A DNA stretch of 64,000 nt from an uncultured Eggerthella sp. (GTDB taxonomy: Bacteria; Actinomycetota; Coriobacteriia; Coriobacteriales; Eggerthellaceae): contig CAUHNN010000009.1 of the NCBI GenBank assembly GCA_959607715.1, forward strand, positions 20,277 to 84,276, read 5' to 3'. This document shows, in pieces, positions 35,712 to 44,447 of this stretch. Every line of letters starts with the position of its first letter. The first letter of the stretch is position 1. A program made the translations under genes and the position numbers. Below the pieces are notes generated by a model. It was not told the DNA's origin. It searched no databases and saw only the letters and a program-made list of their open reading frames with translations.

Positions 35712-36707
35712 CTAAAGGCCCTCACACAGAAAAACGTCCAACATCGGCTTTTTGGACTCGTAGCCCAGCTCTCTGCGATAGTAATCCTCGTATTGAGAAA
35801 GAATATCATCGGGGTAGATCGAGCGAGATTCAACGGCGAGCAGCTTCTCGATGAATGTGTCGCGCTCATAGGGGACCCTCGTTAGTCCCTCAGCGGTTTC
35901 GGAAAAGGAGAGCAGACTCGAACTGTAGATGGGGATAACACCGTTGGCGATGTACGTCGAAATCTTCGTCGGAGTGGAAACTCGATTCACGGTAGAATCG
36001 TCTCTAATGACGAAACCGTATTTCACGGCTGCAATTGCGGCAGGCAGCTCGTCCTGCGTCTTGTAGTCAATCTCAACGTTGTACAACCCACACTTTTCAA
36101 CGAGCCTTTTCGCCTCATCCTGCTCGTTCGTATAGAAGAGAAGACGCGATTCCGGCAGCGCCCGTTGGACCTGCTCGAAGGCACCGAGCATCAAATCGAT
36201 TCGCTGGTACTTCGCCAAGCTCCCCGCGTACAAAAAGACTGGATGCTCATACTTGCCTTCGGTGAAGAAGGCTTCGCGATGGAATGGCTCGTTCGAGCAC
36301 GGCATCACAAACGTCTTTTTCGAGAGGTCGATTGAATACTTCTCCTCGTAGTGACGTCGTTGAGCGGACGAGACGACGAATAGGCGTTTCGCACCCGACA
36401 AAGCCTTCTTCTCGATGAAGCTGCACGCTGCAAAGCGAATGCGACTCCCATGGCGTTCGAGGGATTCTTCTGGCCAAACGCCCTGCGCCCAGAATACAAC
36501 GTTCCTCTTGCCTCTGGCGAGCAGTCTCACAGCGGAAGGAGCGACTGCGACGACGAAAATGTCTGACTTCGTCCCAGGACACTCTTCTGCAGAATATGTG
36601 TACTCGACCCTATGTCCAATCCTGCAAAACGAATCGCCAATGGCATGCAGATACGCATCAGTAACGACGCCATTCGATCCGCATAGCTCGATCCCATACT
36701 TTTCTAC
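35712..36707 (-). CDS. Glycosyltransferase (GT4-like), start codon unclear
   Basis: A GT-B transferase adding a sugar to the repeat unit. From GTG at 36530 the protein is 272 residues, but the frame stays open and protein-like for 59 more codons back to 36707, including SDIFVVAVAP, which continues naturally into RLLARGKRNVVFWAQG. There is no ATG, GTG or TTG in that extension; the first codon after the upstream stop is GTA. So either a rare start is used, or the true start was lost. The C-terminal half has the donor-site region (ELPAAIAAVKYGFVIRD, VSTPTKISTYIANGVIPI). Confidence 0.75.
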   Translation of the reverse strand, partial: VEKYGIELCGSNGVVTDAYLHAIGDSFCRIGHRVEYTYSAEECPGTKSDIFVVAVAPSAVRLLARGKRNVVFWAQGVWPEESLERHGSRIRFAACSFIEKKALSGAKRLFVVSSAQRRHYEEKYSIDLSKKTFVMPCSNEPFHREAFFTEGKYEHPVFLYAGSLAKYQRIDLMLGAFEQVQRALPESRLLFYTNEQDEAKRLVEKCGLYNVEIDYKTQDELPAAIAAVKYGFVIRDDSTVNRVSTPTKISTYIANGVIPIYSSSLLSFSETAEGLTRVPYERDTFIEKLLAVESRSIYPDDILSQYEDYYRRELGYESKKPMLDVFLCEGL

Positions 36708-38020
36708 TCAAACAACTCACCTACCTGCGGCTGCAAGGAAGGCAGAAGCTCATTCAGTAGAAATAGCACATTTCTCTCCGTCTGAAATCGATTTTCCCAT
36801 TGCCTACGGGCAGCTAATCTCATCGAGGCATAGTCCTCGTCTCCAGCCTCGATGAACGATAGCACGGCATCAGCGATAGCCTCGGCATTACAGCTCTCGG
36901 GGAGGAGCTTGCCGCTGCCTCCGTCGATAACTATCTCATGTGTACCACCGACATCGGTTGCCAATACGGGTATACCATGACCGCTAGCTTCCATGATGGA
37001 GATGGGCAGCCCCTCGCTTGAGGAGGCGTTCACGAACAAATCGTAATGTTTCTTGCCGTATTCGCACAACAGCTCCGCATTTGGAACGTTTCCGGGAAAG
37101 AGGCAGTTTACGCTACAGAAGCCCTGAGTTCGAGCTTTCACAGCGCTTAACTCGGGACCGTCTCCGTAATGCGTCCATTCGATGCCGACACCGCGCGCAT
37201 CGAGGATTCTCAGCGCATCAGCAATCAGCGTCACACGCTTTATGTCCGTCACCGCAGAGCAGGAAACCAGCTTGAAGACATCATCTCTGAGTTCACCAGA
37301 TCTGTCGGGAAGCCAACGCGTGCCCAGGTAGCCAGTCCTTATCTTCCCAGAATATTCGGGGTAGTTTTTCGTAAGATACGCGGTACCGTCCTTCGAGCAC
37401 GGGATGATGGCATCCAAGCCTTCAAGCTGATATTCCCTGCAGGGTAGGTGGCCACATCGGGCACGGTTATGGTAGAGATCATACCTGTGCGCCCGCGCCA
37501 CCGCACGCAAGCACCGATATTCACGCTTTAGCCAGCAGGCGGCCAGGGCCGTGTCATGGAACCAGAAACTGTAAATTTGCGTCGGCTTGATATGCGCCCC
37601 GTCAAGCAGTCCCCTTAACACCCCGTGCTTTCTCAAGGCTTTTCCGATGAAGTAGCGCTGGAACAGTAGCTGCTGGATGCCAAGACGCGAATCGGATTTA
37701 GAGGCCTCGGCAGCATTTTTGTTGAAGGGCACGCACGAAAGCCCGTGGACTAGACACAAAACCTTCTCTGTCTTGGTCTGGGGAAGCCCAAGCGTGAATG
37801 CTCTGACATTCGTTGGGACCTCCTGAACCTGACGTGCACCAGACACCACCTCCGTCGCAACGACTACAACGGAGGAGAACCTCTCCGCAAGATACGGCAT
37901 CTCTGCCTCGAGGTACGATTCCGCCGGAGTGTCGCCGTCGTTGAATGGATAGTGCTTGGTAAGAACCAGCAGCGTATCGCCTTCCAACGGCGTAGCACCC
38001 TTTACGGAATGGTCTAGCAT
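36704..38020 (-). CDS. Glycosyltransferase family 4 protein
   Basis: A 438-residue retaining GT-B glycosyltransferase. The C-terminal Rossmann domain carries SGHGIPVLATDVGGTHEIV and a GSGKLLPE loop, the sugar-nucleotide site of GT4 enzymes (the EX7E-like motif lies at SSSEGLPISIMEASGHG). The N-terminal domain begins at LLVLTKHYPF. Its stop overlaps the next glycosyltransferase frame. The 5' end overlaps wecB by 7 bp. Donor and linkage are unknown. Confidence 0.88.
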   Translation of the reverse strand: MLDHSVKGATPLEGDTLLVLTKHYPFNDGDTPAESYLEAEMPYLAERFSSVVVVATEVVSGARQVQEVPTNVRAFTLGLPQTKTEKVLCLVHGLSCVPFNKNAAEASKSDSRLGIQQLLFQRYFIGKALRKHGVLRGLLDGAHIKPTQIYSFWFHDTALAACWLKREYRCLRAVARAHRYDLYHNRARCGHLPCREYQLEGLDAIIPCSKDGTAYLTKNYPEYSGKIRTGYLGTRWLPDRSGELRDDVFKLVSCSAVTDIKRVTLIADALRILDARGVGIEWTHYGDGPELSAVKARTQGFCSVNCLFPGNVPNAELLCEYGKKHYDLFVNASSSEGLPISIMEASGHGIPVLATDVGGTHEIVIDGGSGKLLPESCNAEAIADAVLSFIEAGDEDYASMRLAARRQWENRFQTERNVLFLLNELLPSLQPQVGELFE

Positions 38021-39120
38021 CTTGCCTCCAATACGTCGGCAATACGTTCGGAGGCGAAGCCGTCGCCATAGGGATTGGACGCGTGAGACATGCGCTCGTA
38101 GGCCTCCTGATTGTCGAGCAGCTCAGTGAACGCGTTATAGATGGCCTCCTCGTCGGTGCCCACGAGCTTCAGGGTGCCGGCGGCGACCCCCTCGGGGCGC
38201 TCGGTGGTGTCGCGCATGACGAGAACCGGCTTGCCGAGCCCCGGCGCCTCCTCCTGGATGCCGCCGGAGTCGGTGAGCACCAGGTGGCAACGGGCCAGGA
38301 AGTTGTGGAAGTCGAGCACCTCGAGCGGCTCTATGATGCGCAGGCGGTCGCACCCGTCGAGCTCGGCGTGGGCGGCCTCGCGGACCTTGGGGTTCATGTG
38401 TATGGGGTAGATCGCCCTCACGTCGGGGTGCTCGTCCATGACCCGGCGGATGGCCCTGAACATGCTGTGCATGGGCTCGCCAAGGTTCTCACGGCGGTGG
38501 GCGGTTATCAGTATCAAACGGCTACCCTGTGCCCAGTCAAGCGCTTCATGAAAGTAGTCCTTCCGCACGGTCGTACGCAGGGCATCGATGCCGGTGTTGC
38601 CGGTGACGAATATCTTTGAGGCGGGCTTGCCCTCGTCTGTGAGGTTCTGCTTAGATGTCTCGGTCGGCGCGAAATAGTATTCCGTGACGATGTCGACCGC
38701 CTGACGGTTGAACTCCTCCGGCCAGGGGCTGTAAATGTCGCGGGTGCGAAGGCCCGCCTCCACATGTCCTACGGGTATCTGCAGGTAGAAGCATGCGAGC
38801 GCCGCCGCGAACGAGGTCGTGGTATCCCCATGCACGAGCACCACATCAGGCCTCTCGGCTTCCAGCACCGCCTTCATCTTCAGAAGCACGTCGCAGGTTA
38901 TGTCGAAGAGCGTCTGCCCAGGCCTCATGATCGCCAGGTCGTGGTCGGGCACGACATGGAACACCTTCAGCACCTGGTCGAGCATCTCGCGGTGCTGCCC
39001 CGTGACGCACACCACCGTCTCGAAGTCCTCGGGGTGGCTCTTGAGCTCGTTCACAAGCGGGCACATCTTGATGGCCTCGGGACGCGTCCCGAACACCAGC
39101 ATGACCTTCTTACTCGGCAT
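38014..39120 (-). CDS. wecB: UDP-N-acetylglucosamine 2-epimerase (non-hydrolysing)
   Basis: A 368-residue enzyme converting UDP-GlcNAc to UDP-ManNAc. The start VMLVFGTRPEAIKMCPLV, HGDTTTSFAAALACFY, HVEAGLRTRDIYSPWPEE and DSGGIQEEAPGLGKPVLVMR are diagnostic. ATG at 39120 with GGAGGAG upstream is preferred over an upstream start that would overlap wecC further. It works with wecC next door to make UDP-ManNAcA for the repeat unit. GC is high again here, in contrast to wzx/wzy. Confidence 0.95.
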   Translation of the reverse strand: MPSKKVMLVFGTRPEAIKMCPLVNELKSHPEDFETVVCVTGQHREMLDQVLKVFHVVPDHDLAIMRPGQTLFDITCDVLLKMKAVLEAERPDVVLVHGDTTTSFAAALACFYLQIPVGHVEAGLRTRDIYSPWPEEFNRQAVDIVTEYYFAPTETSKQNLTDEGKPASKIFVTGNTGIDALRTTVRKDYFHEALDWAQGSRLILITAHRRENLGEPMHSMFRAIRRVMDEHPDVRAIYPIHMNPKVREAAHAELDGCDRLRIIEPLEVLDFHNFLARCHLVLTDSGGIQEEAPGLGKPVLVMRDTTERPEGVAAGTLKLVGTDEEAIYNAFTELLDNQEAYERMSHASNPYGDGFASERIADVLEARC

Positions 39121-39145
39121 CTCGCGCTCCTCCAGACATCCGGCC

Positions 39146-40363
39146 TTACAGCTTGTACACGGTCTCGCCGTCGCCCATGACGTTACGCGGGTCGACGAGA
39201 ATGCGGTCACCGAAGATTTCGGGTTTGTTCTTCACCTGGCTGTGGCCGACCATGACGACCACGACCTCCAGGTCCTCCAGGAACTCCTCCATGGAGTGAA
39301 CCTGGTTGGGCGCCTCGTCGCGCTCGACCCACGGGTCGTAGACCCTCACGACGTGGCCGCACAGGTGGCGCTCCATGGACTCCAGCATCTGCAGCGTGGG
39401 GCTCTCGCGCACGTCGTCGACGTCCTCCTTGTAGGTCAGGCCGTAGATGCCGACCTTGGAGGGGTTCGTGACGCCGTTCTCGCGCATGGCGTCGAACGTG
39501 CGCTGCAGCACGTACTCGGGCATGGAGGCGTTGGTCTGCAGGGCCAGGCGGACGAAGTTGGCGGTCTCGGGGTAGTCGCCCACCAGGAACCAAGGGTCGA
39601 CCGGGATGCAGTGGCCGCCGACGCCGGGTCCGGGCTGGAGAATGTTCACGCGCGGGTGCTTGTTCGCAATGCGGATGACCTCGGAGACGTCCATGCCGCC
39701 GATGCGGCAGATCTTGGCGAGCTCGTTCGAGAACGCGATGTTCACGGCGCGGAACGTGTTCTCCACGACCTTGGTCATCTCCGCGGTCCGGATATCGGTC
39801 AGCGCGATCTCGCCCTGGCAGAAGCTGGCGTAGAGCTCGGCGACGCGCGCGCCCACCTCAGGGTCGTCGGCGCCCACGGTGCGGTTGTTATGCAGCAGCT
39901 CGGACACCATGTTGCCCGGGATGATGCGCTCCGGCGCGTGGACGAGCTTGACGTCGCCGCGCCCGGCACTCTCGACAACGGGGCGGACGAAGCGGTCGAT
40001 GGTGTTCGGGGACACCGTGGACTCGATGACCAGCACGGCGCCCTCGGGAGCAACCTCCAGCACGGACTTGGTCGCCGCCACGACATAACAGGGGTCGATC
40101 TTCTTGTCCACCTTGTCGTATGGCGTGGGGACGGAAACGATATAGGTGTCGCAGACCTGGTACTCGGTGGTGAAACGTATGCCCACCTCGAGGGCTGCGG
40201 CGAACAGCTCGTCGAGGCCCTCCTCCTTGAAGGTGGTGCGTCCGGCGTTGAGCGTCGCCACGAGCTCCTCGTTGTAGTCAGTGCCCACGACCTCCACGCC
40301 GTGCGTGGCGAACATGAGCGCGGTGGGGAGGCCTATGTAGCCGAGCCCAATCACGTTAATCAT
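39146..40363 (-). CDS. wecC: UDP-N-acetyl-D-mannosamine dehydrogenase
   Basis: A 405-residue NAD-dependent enzyme of the UDP-glucose/GDP-mannose dehydrogenase family oxidising UDP-ManNAc to UDP-ManNAcA. The Rossmann start VIGLGYIGLPTALMFATHG, the central GPGVGGHCIPVDPWFLV (catalytic Cys in GGHC) and the C-terminal domain GLTYKEDVDDVRESP are all present. Its start overlaps the glycosyltransferase stop by 8 bp. Together with wecB it points to a ManNAcA-containing surface polymer. Confidence 0.94.
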   Translation of the reverse strand: MINVIGLGYIGLPTALMFATHGVEVVGTDYNEELVATLNAGRTTFKEEGLDELFAAALEVGIRFTTEYQVCDTYIVSVPTPYDKVDKKIDPCYVVAATKSVLEVAPEGAVLVIESTVSPNTIDRFVRPVVESAGRGDVKLVHAPERIIPGNMVSELLHNNRTVGADDPEVGARVAELYASFCQGEIALTDIRTAEMTKVVENTFRAVNIAFSNELAKICRIGGMDVSEVIRIANKHPRVNILQPGPGVGGHCIPVDPWFLVGDYPETANFVRLALQTNASMPEYVLQRTFDAMRENGVTNPSKVGIYGLTYKEDVDDVRESPTLQMLESMERHLCGHVVRVYDPWVERDEAPNQVHSMEEFLEDLEVVVVMVGHSQVKNKPEIFGDRILVDPRNVMGDGETVYKL

Positions 40364-41600
40364 CTTTTGCCGTTCCTTTCGCCTTGGATGCGTCCTCTAT
40401 CACCTCGAGCATGCGTTCGGCCAGAACCGCACGCGAGAAGTCTCTTGCCATCGTCTCTTGGGCCCTTCGGCCCATCTCGCTGAGCCTCGACCGCCAGTCG
40501 TCGTCCGCGAAGAAGGCGCTTAGCGTCCTGCCGTTCTCGCTCTCATCGCTGCAGAGGGTCAGGCCCCCTCCGCACTTCTCCACGAGACGTGATGCCTCGC
40601 CCTCGGGGCCGACAAAGACGACTGGGACGCCGCGCGCGAAGGACTGGAAAATCTTCGAGGGCACGGTCGCCTCAAAGACGGGCGACCTCTGCAGGCTCAC
40701 GAACGTCAGGTCGCAGTCCGCATAGCGCGCCTCGAGCTCGTCCTTCGGCACCCCGTGGTGCAGGGCGGCGAAGGGGTACCTCCCGCCTTCGAGCTCCCGC
40801 TCGACGTCCGCACGGGCGGCGCCCTCGCCGACGAGGTCATAGCGCACCGGCGCGCCGGACAGCTCTCCTATCTTTTCGGCTATCTCGAGCGTCGTGGGGA
40901 CGTCCTGCGATATGCCCATGGTGCCGAAGTATCCGAGCCTCACGACTCCGTCGTCGGGAATCCGCTCGACGTCGACCACGTCGGCCCCGTTGGGGACGAC
41001 CTCCACCTTTTGAGCCGGCACGCCGCACTCGGCCAGCTTGTCCTTGAATCCTGCTGTCAAGACGATGACCTTGGCCGCCGACTTGGCGAGGTGGAGCTCG
41101 AGGGAGCGCATGAGAAGGACCTTCCAGCTGTCGCGCGGGGTGCCCGTCGCGACCATCTGCTCGAAGGTGATGTCCCTGAACTCGACGACAAAGGGCGTGT
41201 GGCTGAGCCGCGAGTGCAGCAGCCCCACGTAGGCGGCGAACACCGTTCCCGACGAGGCAAGCACAATGTCGTAGTCCCTGCCGACCTTCCTACCGTTGAA
41301 GACAACGTTCAGGCACCCGAAGAACATGAAGCTAGCGCCGTTCGCAATGCGTCTGATGAGACTGGTGTTGGGCTTCGCGACGAGCTTGCTCCTGAGCACG
41401 CGCACGCCACGGTCCGACGACTCGCCGAGAAGCTCCACGTCGTAGCCGTCGAAGACGCGCCCCTTGGGATAGTTGGGCCACCCCGTCAGGACGGTCACGT
41501 CATGGCCTAGGTCGGACCACCTTCGGGCATGCTCGTCCGCCCTGAACGCGCCGGCTATGCTCTCTGGGGGAAAGAACTGGGAGACGTAGAGGATTCTCAC
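40356..41600 (-). CDS. Glycosyltransferase family 4 protein (WbuB-like)
   Basis: A 414-residue GT-B transferase starting at GTG 41600 (VRILYVSQFFPPESIAGAF), a start that overlaps the sugar transferase stop (GTGA). The N-terminus pattern, PESIAGAFRADEHARRW, is typical of WbuB-type transferases. The C-terminal domain has EVVPNGADVV and the donor motif VPSKIFQSFARGVPVVFVG (PSKxFxxxAxGxPV). A longer start at 41678 would run into the upstream gene and is rejected. It acts on the lipid-linked sugar laid down by the transferases just upstream. Confidence 0.9.
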   Translation of the reverse strand: MRILYVSQFFPPESIAGAFRADEHARRWSDLGHDVTVLTGWPNYPKGRVFDGYDVELLGESSDRGVRVLRSKLVAKPNTSLIRRIANGASFMFFGCLNVVFNGRKVGRDYDIVLASSGTVFAAYVGLLHSRLSHTPFVVEFRDITFEQMVATGTPRDSWKVLLMRSLELHLAKSAAKVIVLTAGFKDKLAECGVPAQKVEVVPNGADVVDVERIPDDGVVRLGYFGTMGISQDVPTTLEIAEKIGELSGAPVRYDLVGEGAARADVERELEGGRYPFAALHHGVPKDELEARYADCDLTFVSLQRSPVFEATVPSKIFQSFARGVPVVFVGPEGEASRLVEKCGGGLTLCSDESENGRTLSAFFADDDWRSRLSEMGRRAQETMARDFSRAVLAERMLEVIEDASKAKGTAKDD

Positions 41601-42238
41601 TTCCCCGTCCTCCTCACGAACATCGCCCCAAAGGTCGCCAGGAAGATCCTGGCGTCGAGGCCGAGCGAGGCCTTGCACACGTAGTCGAGCTCTATGGCCT
41701 GGCGCGTCCCGCTCTCGAAGGTGGCCTCGTTGCGGTCACCCGCCTGCCACAAACCCGTGATTCCAGGGCGCACGGAGAGAAGCTCTTCGCGCTCCGCCGG
41801 CGTGAAATGCTGCTTGAGCTCTGCATCCGTGATTGGTCTAGGTCCGATCACGGAAAGATCACCCTTGAGCACGTTAAGGAACTGAGGCAGCTCGTCGAGG
41901 CTGGTCTTGCGGATGATGCGACCGACCCGGGTAACTCGAGGGTCATCATCGACCTTGCGTTCGATTTGCCATTGGCGCAGCTGCTCTGGGCTTAGGTACT
42001 TCTCGACGCTTCCCGCATCGGCCACCATGCTGCGAAGCTTAAGCACGTGGATCACCCGGCCATTCACGCCTACCCGCTCCTGCGCATAGATAGCAGCGCC
42101 CGGCGTCTCCAGACGAATGGCGACGCATGCCGCCGCGACGGGTATCGCCAGCACCAACGTGACCCCCGCGCTGAAAACTATGTCGAAGACTCTCTTGCAT
42201 ACTCTGTACGCCTTGGATCCATCCGCCTTACGCACCAT
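41597..42238 (-). CDS. Undecaprenyl-phosphate sugar-1-phosphate transferase (second copy)
   Basis: A 213-residue initiating transferase of the bacterial sugar-transferase family, single N-terminal TM helix (FDIVFSAGVTLVLAIPVAAA) plus a cytosolic catalytic domain. Hallmarks: KLRSMV, the DELPQFLNVLKGDLSVIGPRP block, and RPGITGLWQAGDRNE. ATG at 42238 is preferred (GGGGTG with 6-7 nt spacing); a GTG three codons earlier is possible. It is homologous to the adjacent gene at 42275-43036; two in a row suggests two polymers or that one starts and one modifies. Confidence 0.9.
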   Translation of the reverse strand: MVRKADGSKAYRVCKRVFDIVFSAGVTLVLAIPVAAACVAIRLETPGAAIYAQERVGVNGRVIHVLKLRSMVADAGSVEKYLSPEQLRQWQIERKVDDDPRVTRVGRIIRKTSLDELPQFLNVLKGDLSVIGPRPITDAELKQHFTPAEREELLSVRPGITGLWQAGDRNEATFESGTRQAIELDYVCKASLGLDARIFLATFGAMFVRRTGK

Positions 42239-42274
42239 GGCTAGCACCCCACGGCGTAAGGAAGGGAAAGACCT

Positions 42275-43036
42275 CTAGTAGGCTCCCCCCCCCCGGATCA
42301 TCGTGCGGATGGTGCCGAAGACGAGCGAGAGATCGTGGGCAATCGAGCTGCGCTCGATGTAGTCAAGATCGAGGTCGACCATCTCCTCAAAAGACGAATC
42401 ACTCCTCGATCCCGCCTGCCACGCCCCGCCACATCCGCATTTCACGCGCAAGCGTTGCCTGGCGCGCTCGTCGTATTGTAGAACCTCGCGAGGCAAAGCA
42501 GGTCTCGGCCCTATAAGGCTCATGTCACCTAGAAACACGTTTATCAGCTGAGGCAACTCATCAATTGAGTGCTTTCTGATGAAATTACCGAGCCCGGGAA
42601 TGATTCGTGGATCGTTCTTGATCTTGAACAACGGACCATCGGCTTCATTGTGCTCACGCAGTTCGTCCAACAATTCATCCGCGTTGGGAACCATGCTGCG
42701 GAACTTCCACATGCGAAATAACTTGCATGTACCGTCTTTGCGTAAACGGCCTACACGCGTTTGACTGTAAAGCGGACCTGCTCCAGGGCTTTTCAAACAA
42801 ATCGCCGCGGAAAGAATCAAGCCAGGGACAAACAAAACAAGAAGAGCCGCACCGGAAGCAACAATGTCGAAAGCGCGCTTCACAACACGATAGAACCGAC
42901 GAGATAGATCAGGACGAACACCGGAATCGAGCGTCGTCAGCACGCGCAGCACTTCCTCATCGGAAATGCGACCGAAGAACGAACCATTCGCAACTTCGAA
43001 CGCTTTCTTATTCAGTTGTTCAGCGTTTTCTGACAA
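42275..43036 (-). CDS. Undecaprenyl-phosphate sugar-1-phosphate transferase (first copy)
   Basis: A 253-residue polyprenyl-phosphate glycosyl-1-phosphate transferase. One TM helix at ~52-75 (IVASGAALLVLFVPGLILSA), KFRSMVPNADELLDEL, IDELPQLINVFLGDMSLIGP and KCGCGGAWQAGSRS are the catalytic-domain motifs, the last replacing the usual RPGITG with a CGCGG variant. The 3' end encodes IRGGGAY across a ten-G tract (42294-42285); slippage would replace only the last few residues with a longer tail that runs towards the next gene. It follows the LoaP gene with a 17-bp overlap, so LoaP and this gene are coupled. Confidence 0.9.
   Translation of the reverse strand: MSENAEQLNKKAFEVANGSFFGRISDEEVLRVLTTLDSGVRPDLSRRFYRVVKRAFDIVASGAALLVLFVPGLILSAAICLKSPGAGPLYSQTRVGRLRKDGTCKLFRMWKFRSMVPNADELLDELREHNEADGPLFKIKNDPRIIPGLGNFIRKHSIDELPQLINVFLGDMSLIGPRPALPREVLQYDERARQRLRVKCGCGGAWQAGSRSDSSFEEMVDLDLDYIERSSIAHDLSLVFGTIRTMIRGGGAY
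42285..42294 (-). repeat. Ten-G homopolymer near the end of the first sugar transferase
   Basis: Ten consecutive G (leftward) inside the last codons of the sugar transferase. A one-base loss gives a 14-residue longer C-terminus, a gain gives a ~19-residue longer one reaching past the next gene's start. Tracts this long are uncommon and mutable. Confidence 0.9.
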
Positions 43037-43544
43037 TTTCCAATCCAGCTTTGATCTGAAGCCTTCGACCGAACATGGGCACCTCTAAATACGCAAGGCG
43101 CTTATGCCGATCCACCTTCTTTACCAAGCCGCTCATGTTCATCAACGGACCCTTGAGCACGATCACTTCATCTCCTTCGATCACGCCTTCGCTCATCTTC
43201 ATGACGTGATCGTCTTCTCCGATCAAAGCGCTGATCAGGATCTTTTCCTGGTCAGTCAGAGGGATGAACTTCTTTCCGCCCTCATCATCGCCCGACGAAA
43301 GCAAACGGGTCATGGCGCTGATCTTGCCGAGTTCGACACGGAAGGATTCGGGGGTTTTCGTTTCAACGATCACATAGCCAGGGAATAGAACTTCTTTGCG
43401 AATCTTCCATTCCCCGGAATATCGTTTAGGAACTTCGAAATAAGGAACGAAGCAACGGTCGAACGTCTCTGGATCGACCAGCTTATCGATTTGATCAGCG
43501 ATTTTACGTTCTTTGCCGCCGATGACTTGAATTACGTACCACAT
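43020..43544 (-). CDS. loaP: LoaP-type NusG-family transcription antiterminator
   Basis: A 174-residue NusG paralogue that keeps RNA polymerase going through long exopolysaccharide operons. The NGN domain begins WYVIQVIGGKERKIADQI and includes FVPYFEVPKRYSG and EVLFPGYVIVET; a KOW domain follows at ~120-165 (IEGDEVIVLKGPLMNMSGLV). ATG at 43544 after GAGGAGG is chosen over a start nine codons upstream. LoaP acts on an RNA hairpin in its leader (region 43545-43790). Its position ahead of the sugar transferases and eleven downstream genes is the classic arrangement. Confidence 0.88.
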   Translation of the reverse strand: MWYVIQVIGGKERKIADQIDKLVDPETFDRCFVPYFEVPKRYSGEWKIRKEVLFPGYVIVETKTPESFRVELGKISAMTRLLSSGDDEGGKKFIPLTDQEKILISALIGEDDHVMKMSEGVIEGDEVIVLKGPLMNMSGLVKKVDRHKRLAYLEVPMFGRRLQIKAGLEIVRKR

Positions 43545-43790
43545 ACATACCTCCTCACCAAAATGAGGCAATGCTGCGCCATTTCCACATTCGATGGAAA
43601 CAGTTCACGCTCTGACACGCCGCCTAGGAACAACACGCGCATGGCGATGATTGCCCTTGATCGGAGATTTGTAGAAAGAAGCCTGTTGTTAAAACAACTT
43701 GAAGGAAGACGGTCGGCGCTCGATGCCGCGAGCGCCTCCCTTCAAGCGGTTTCGCCCAACAAGGCGATACCACTGCTTAACAGCGCTTGG
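43545..43790 (-). promoter_or_regulatory. Leader of loaP with dyads
   Basis: A ~245-nt untranslated gap between cpsB and loaP. It contains a bulged hairpin (AAGC..TCGCC / GGCGA..GCTT, about 43771-43740) and the palindrome GTTGTTAAAACAAC (43685-43698). LoaP-controlled operons carry a recruiting hairpin here; either dyad is a candidate. Confidence 0.5.
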
Positions 43791-44444
43791 TTAGGTACGC
43801 GCATGCGCACCAACGGGCTTATAGGCCTTGCGAACATCCTTAAGCGTCCGGTAACCATGAGGTCCATGCGCATCGCTTGCGATGTAATGAACCAGCCCTT
43901 CATCAAGAAGCTTCTTCGCCGTCTTCTTAACGGCACTGAAAGCCCCTTCATTCCAAAAATCGGCGCTGACCTGGATCTTGCAGCCGCTTTGGGTGAAACG
44001 CCGCACCACATCGATATCGTCTTGTACGTAGCGATACCGTTCAGGGTGAGCGATGATGACCGTATATCCCCTGCCCTGCAGTTCGAACACGATCCGCTCC
44101 ACGTCGGCGGGCATGGTGCCGGTAGGAAGCTCAAGCAAGAACTCACCCGTTTCGCTGGCCAAGTAGTCGGCCCAGTCCATGCCCAGTTCCATGAGCTTCT
44201 TGTAATTCACTTCGAAGCCCATCACCATGCGCGGCGCCATGGATTGCTTATCCACTTCAGCTTTAAGCAACCTGAAGGCGGCCCACATAGCGTCGTAATC
44301 AAACCACGGATCGCGGCAATGCGGCGTGCAGATGATCGACGTAACGCCAGCGCGTTTCGCTTCCTCGATCATCTCCAGGGATTCCTCTAAGGAACGGGAG
44401 CCGTCATCGACCCCCGGAAGCATGTGACAGTGAACGTCGCGCAC
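43791..44444 (-). CDS. cpsB: CpsB/CapC tyrosine-protein phosphatase (PHP type)
   Basis: A 217-residue metal-dependent phosphatase that dephosphorylates the CpsD kinase. PHP-fold metal ligands are visible: DVHCHMLPGVDDGS (HxH), CTPHCRDPW, ELPTG, IIAHPERYR and IASDAHGPHGYR. Its start is 3 bp after the cpsD stop. It completes the CapA-CpsD-CpsB module that regulates chain length. Gene symbol by role. Confidence 0.93.
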   Translation of the reverse strand: MRDVHCHMLPGVDDGSRSLEESLEMIEEAKRAGVTSIICTPHCRDPWFDYDAMWAAFRLLKAEVDKQSMAPRMVMGFEVNYKKLMELGMDWADYLASETGEFLLELPTGTMPADVERIVFELQGRGYTVIIAHPERYRYVQDDIDVVRRFTQSGCKIQVSADFWNEGAFSAVKKTAKKLLDEGLVHYIASDAHGPHGYRTLKDVRKAYKPVGAHART

Positions 44445-44447
44445 GTC

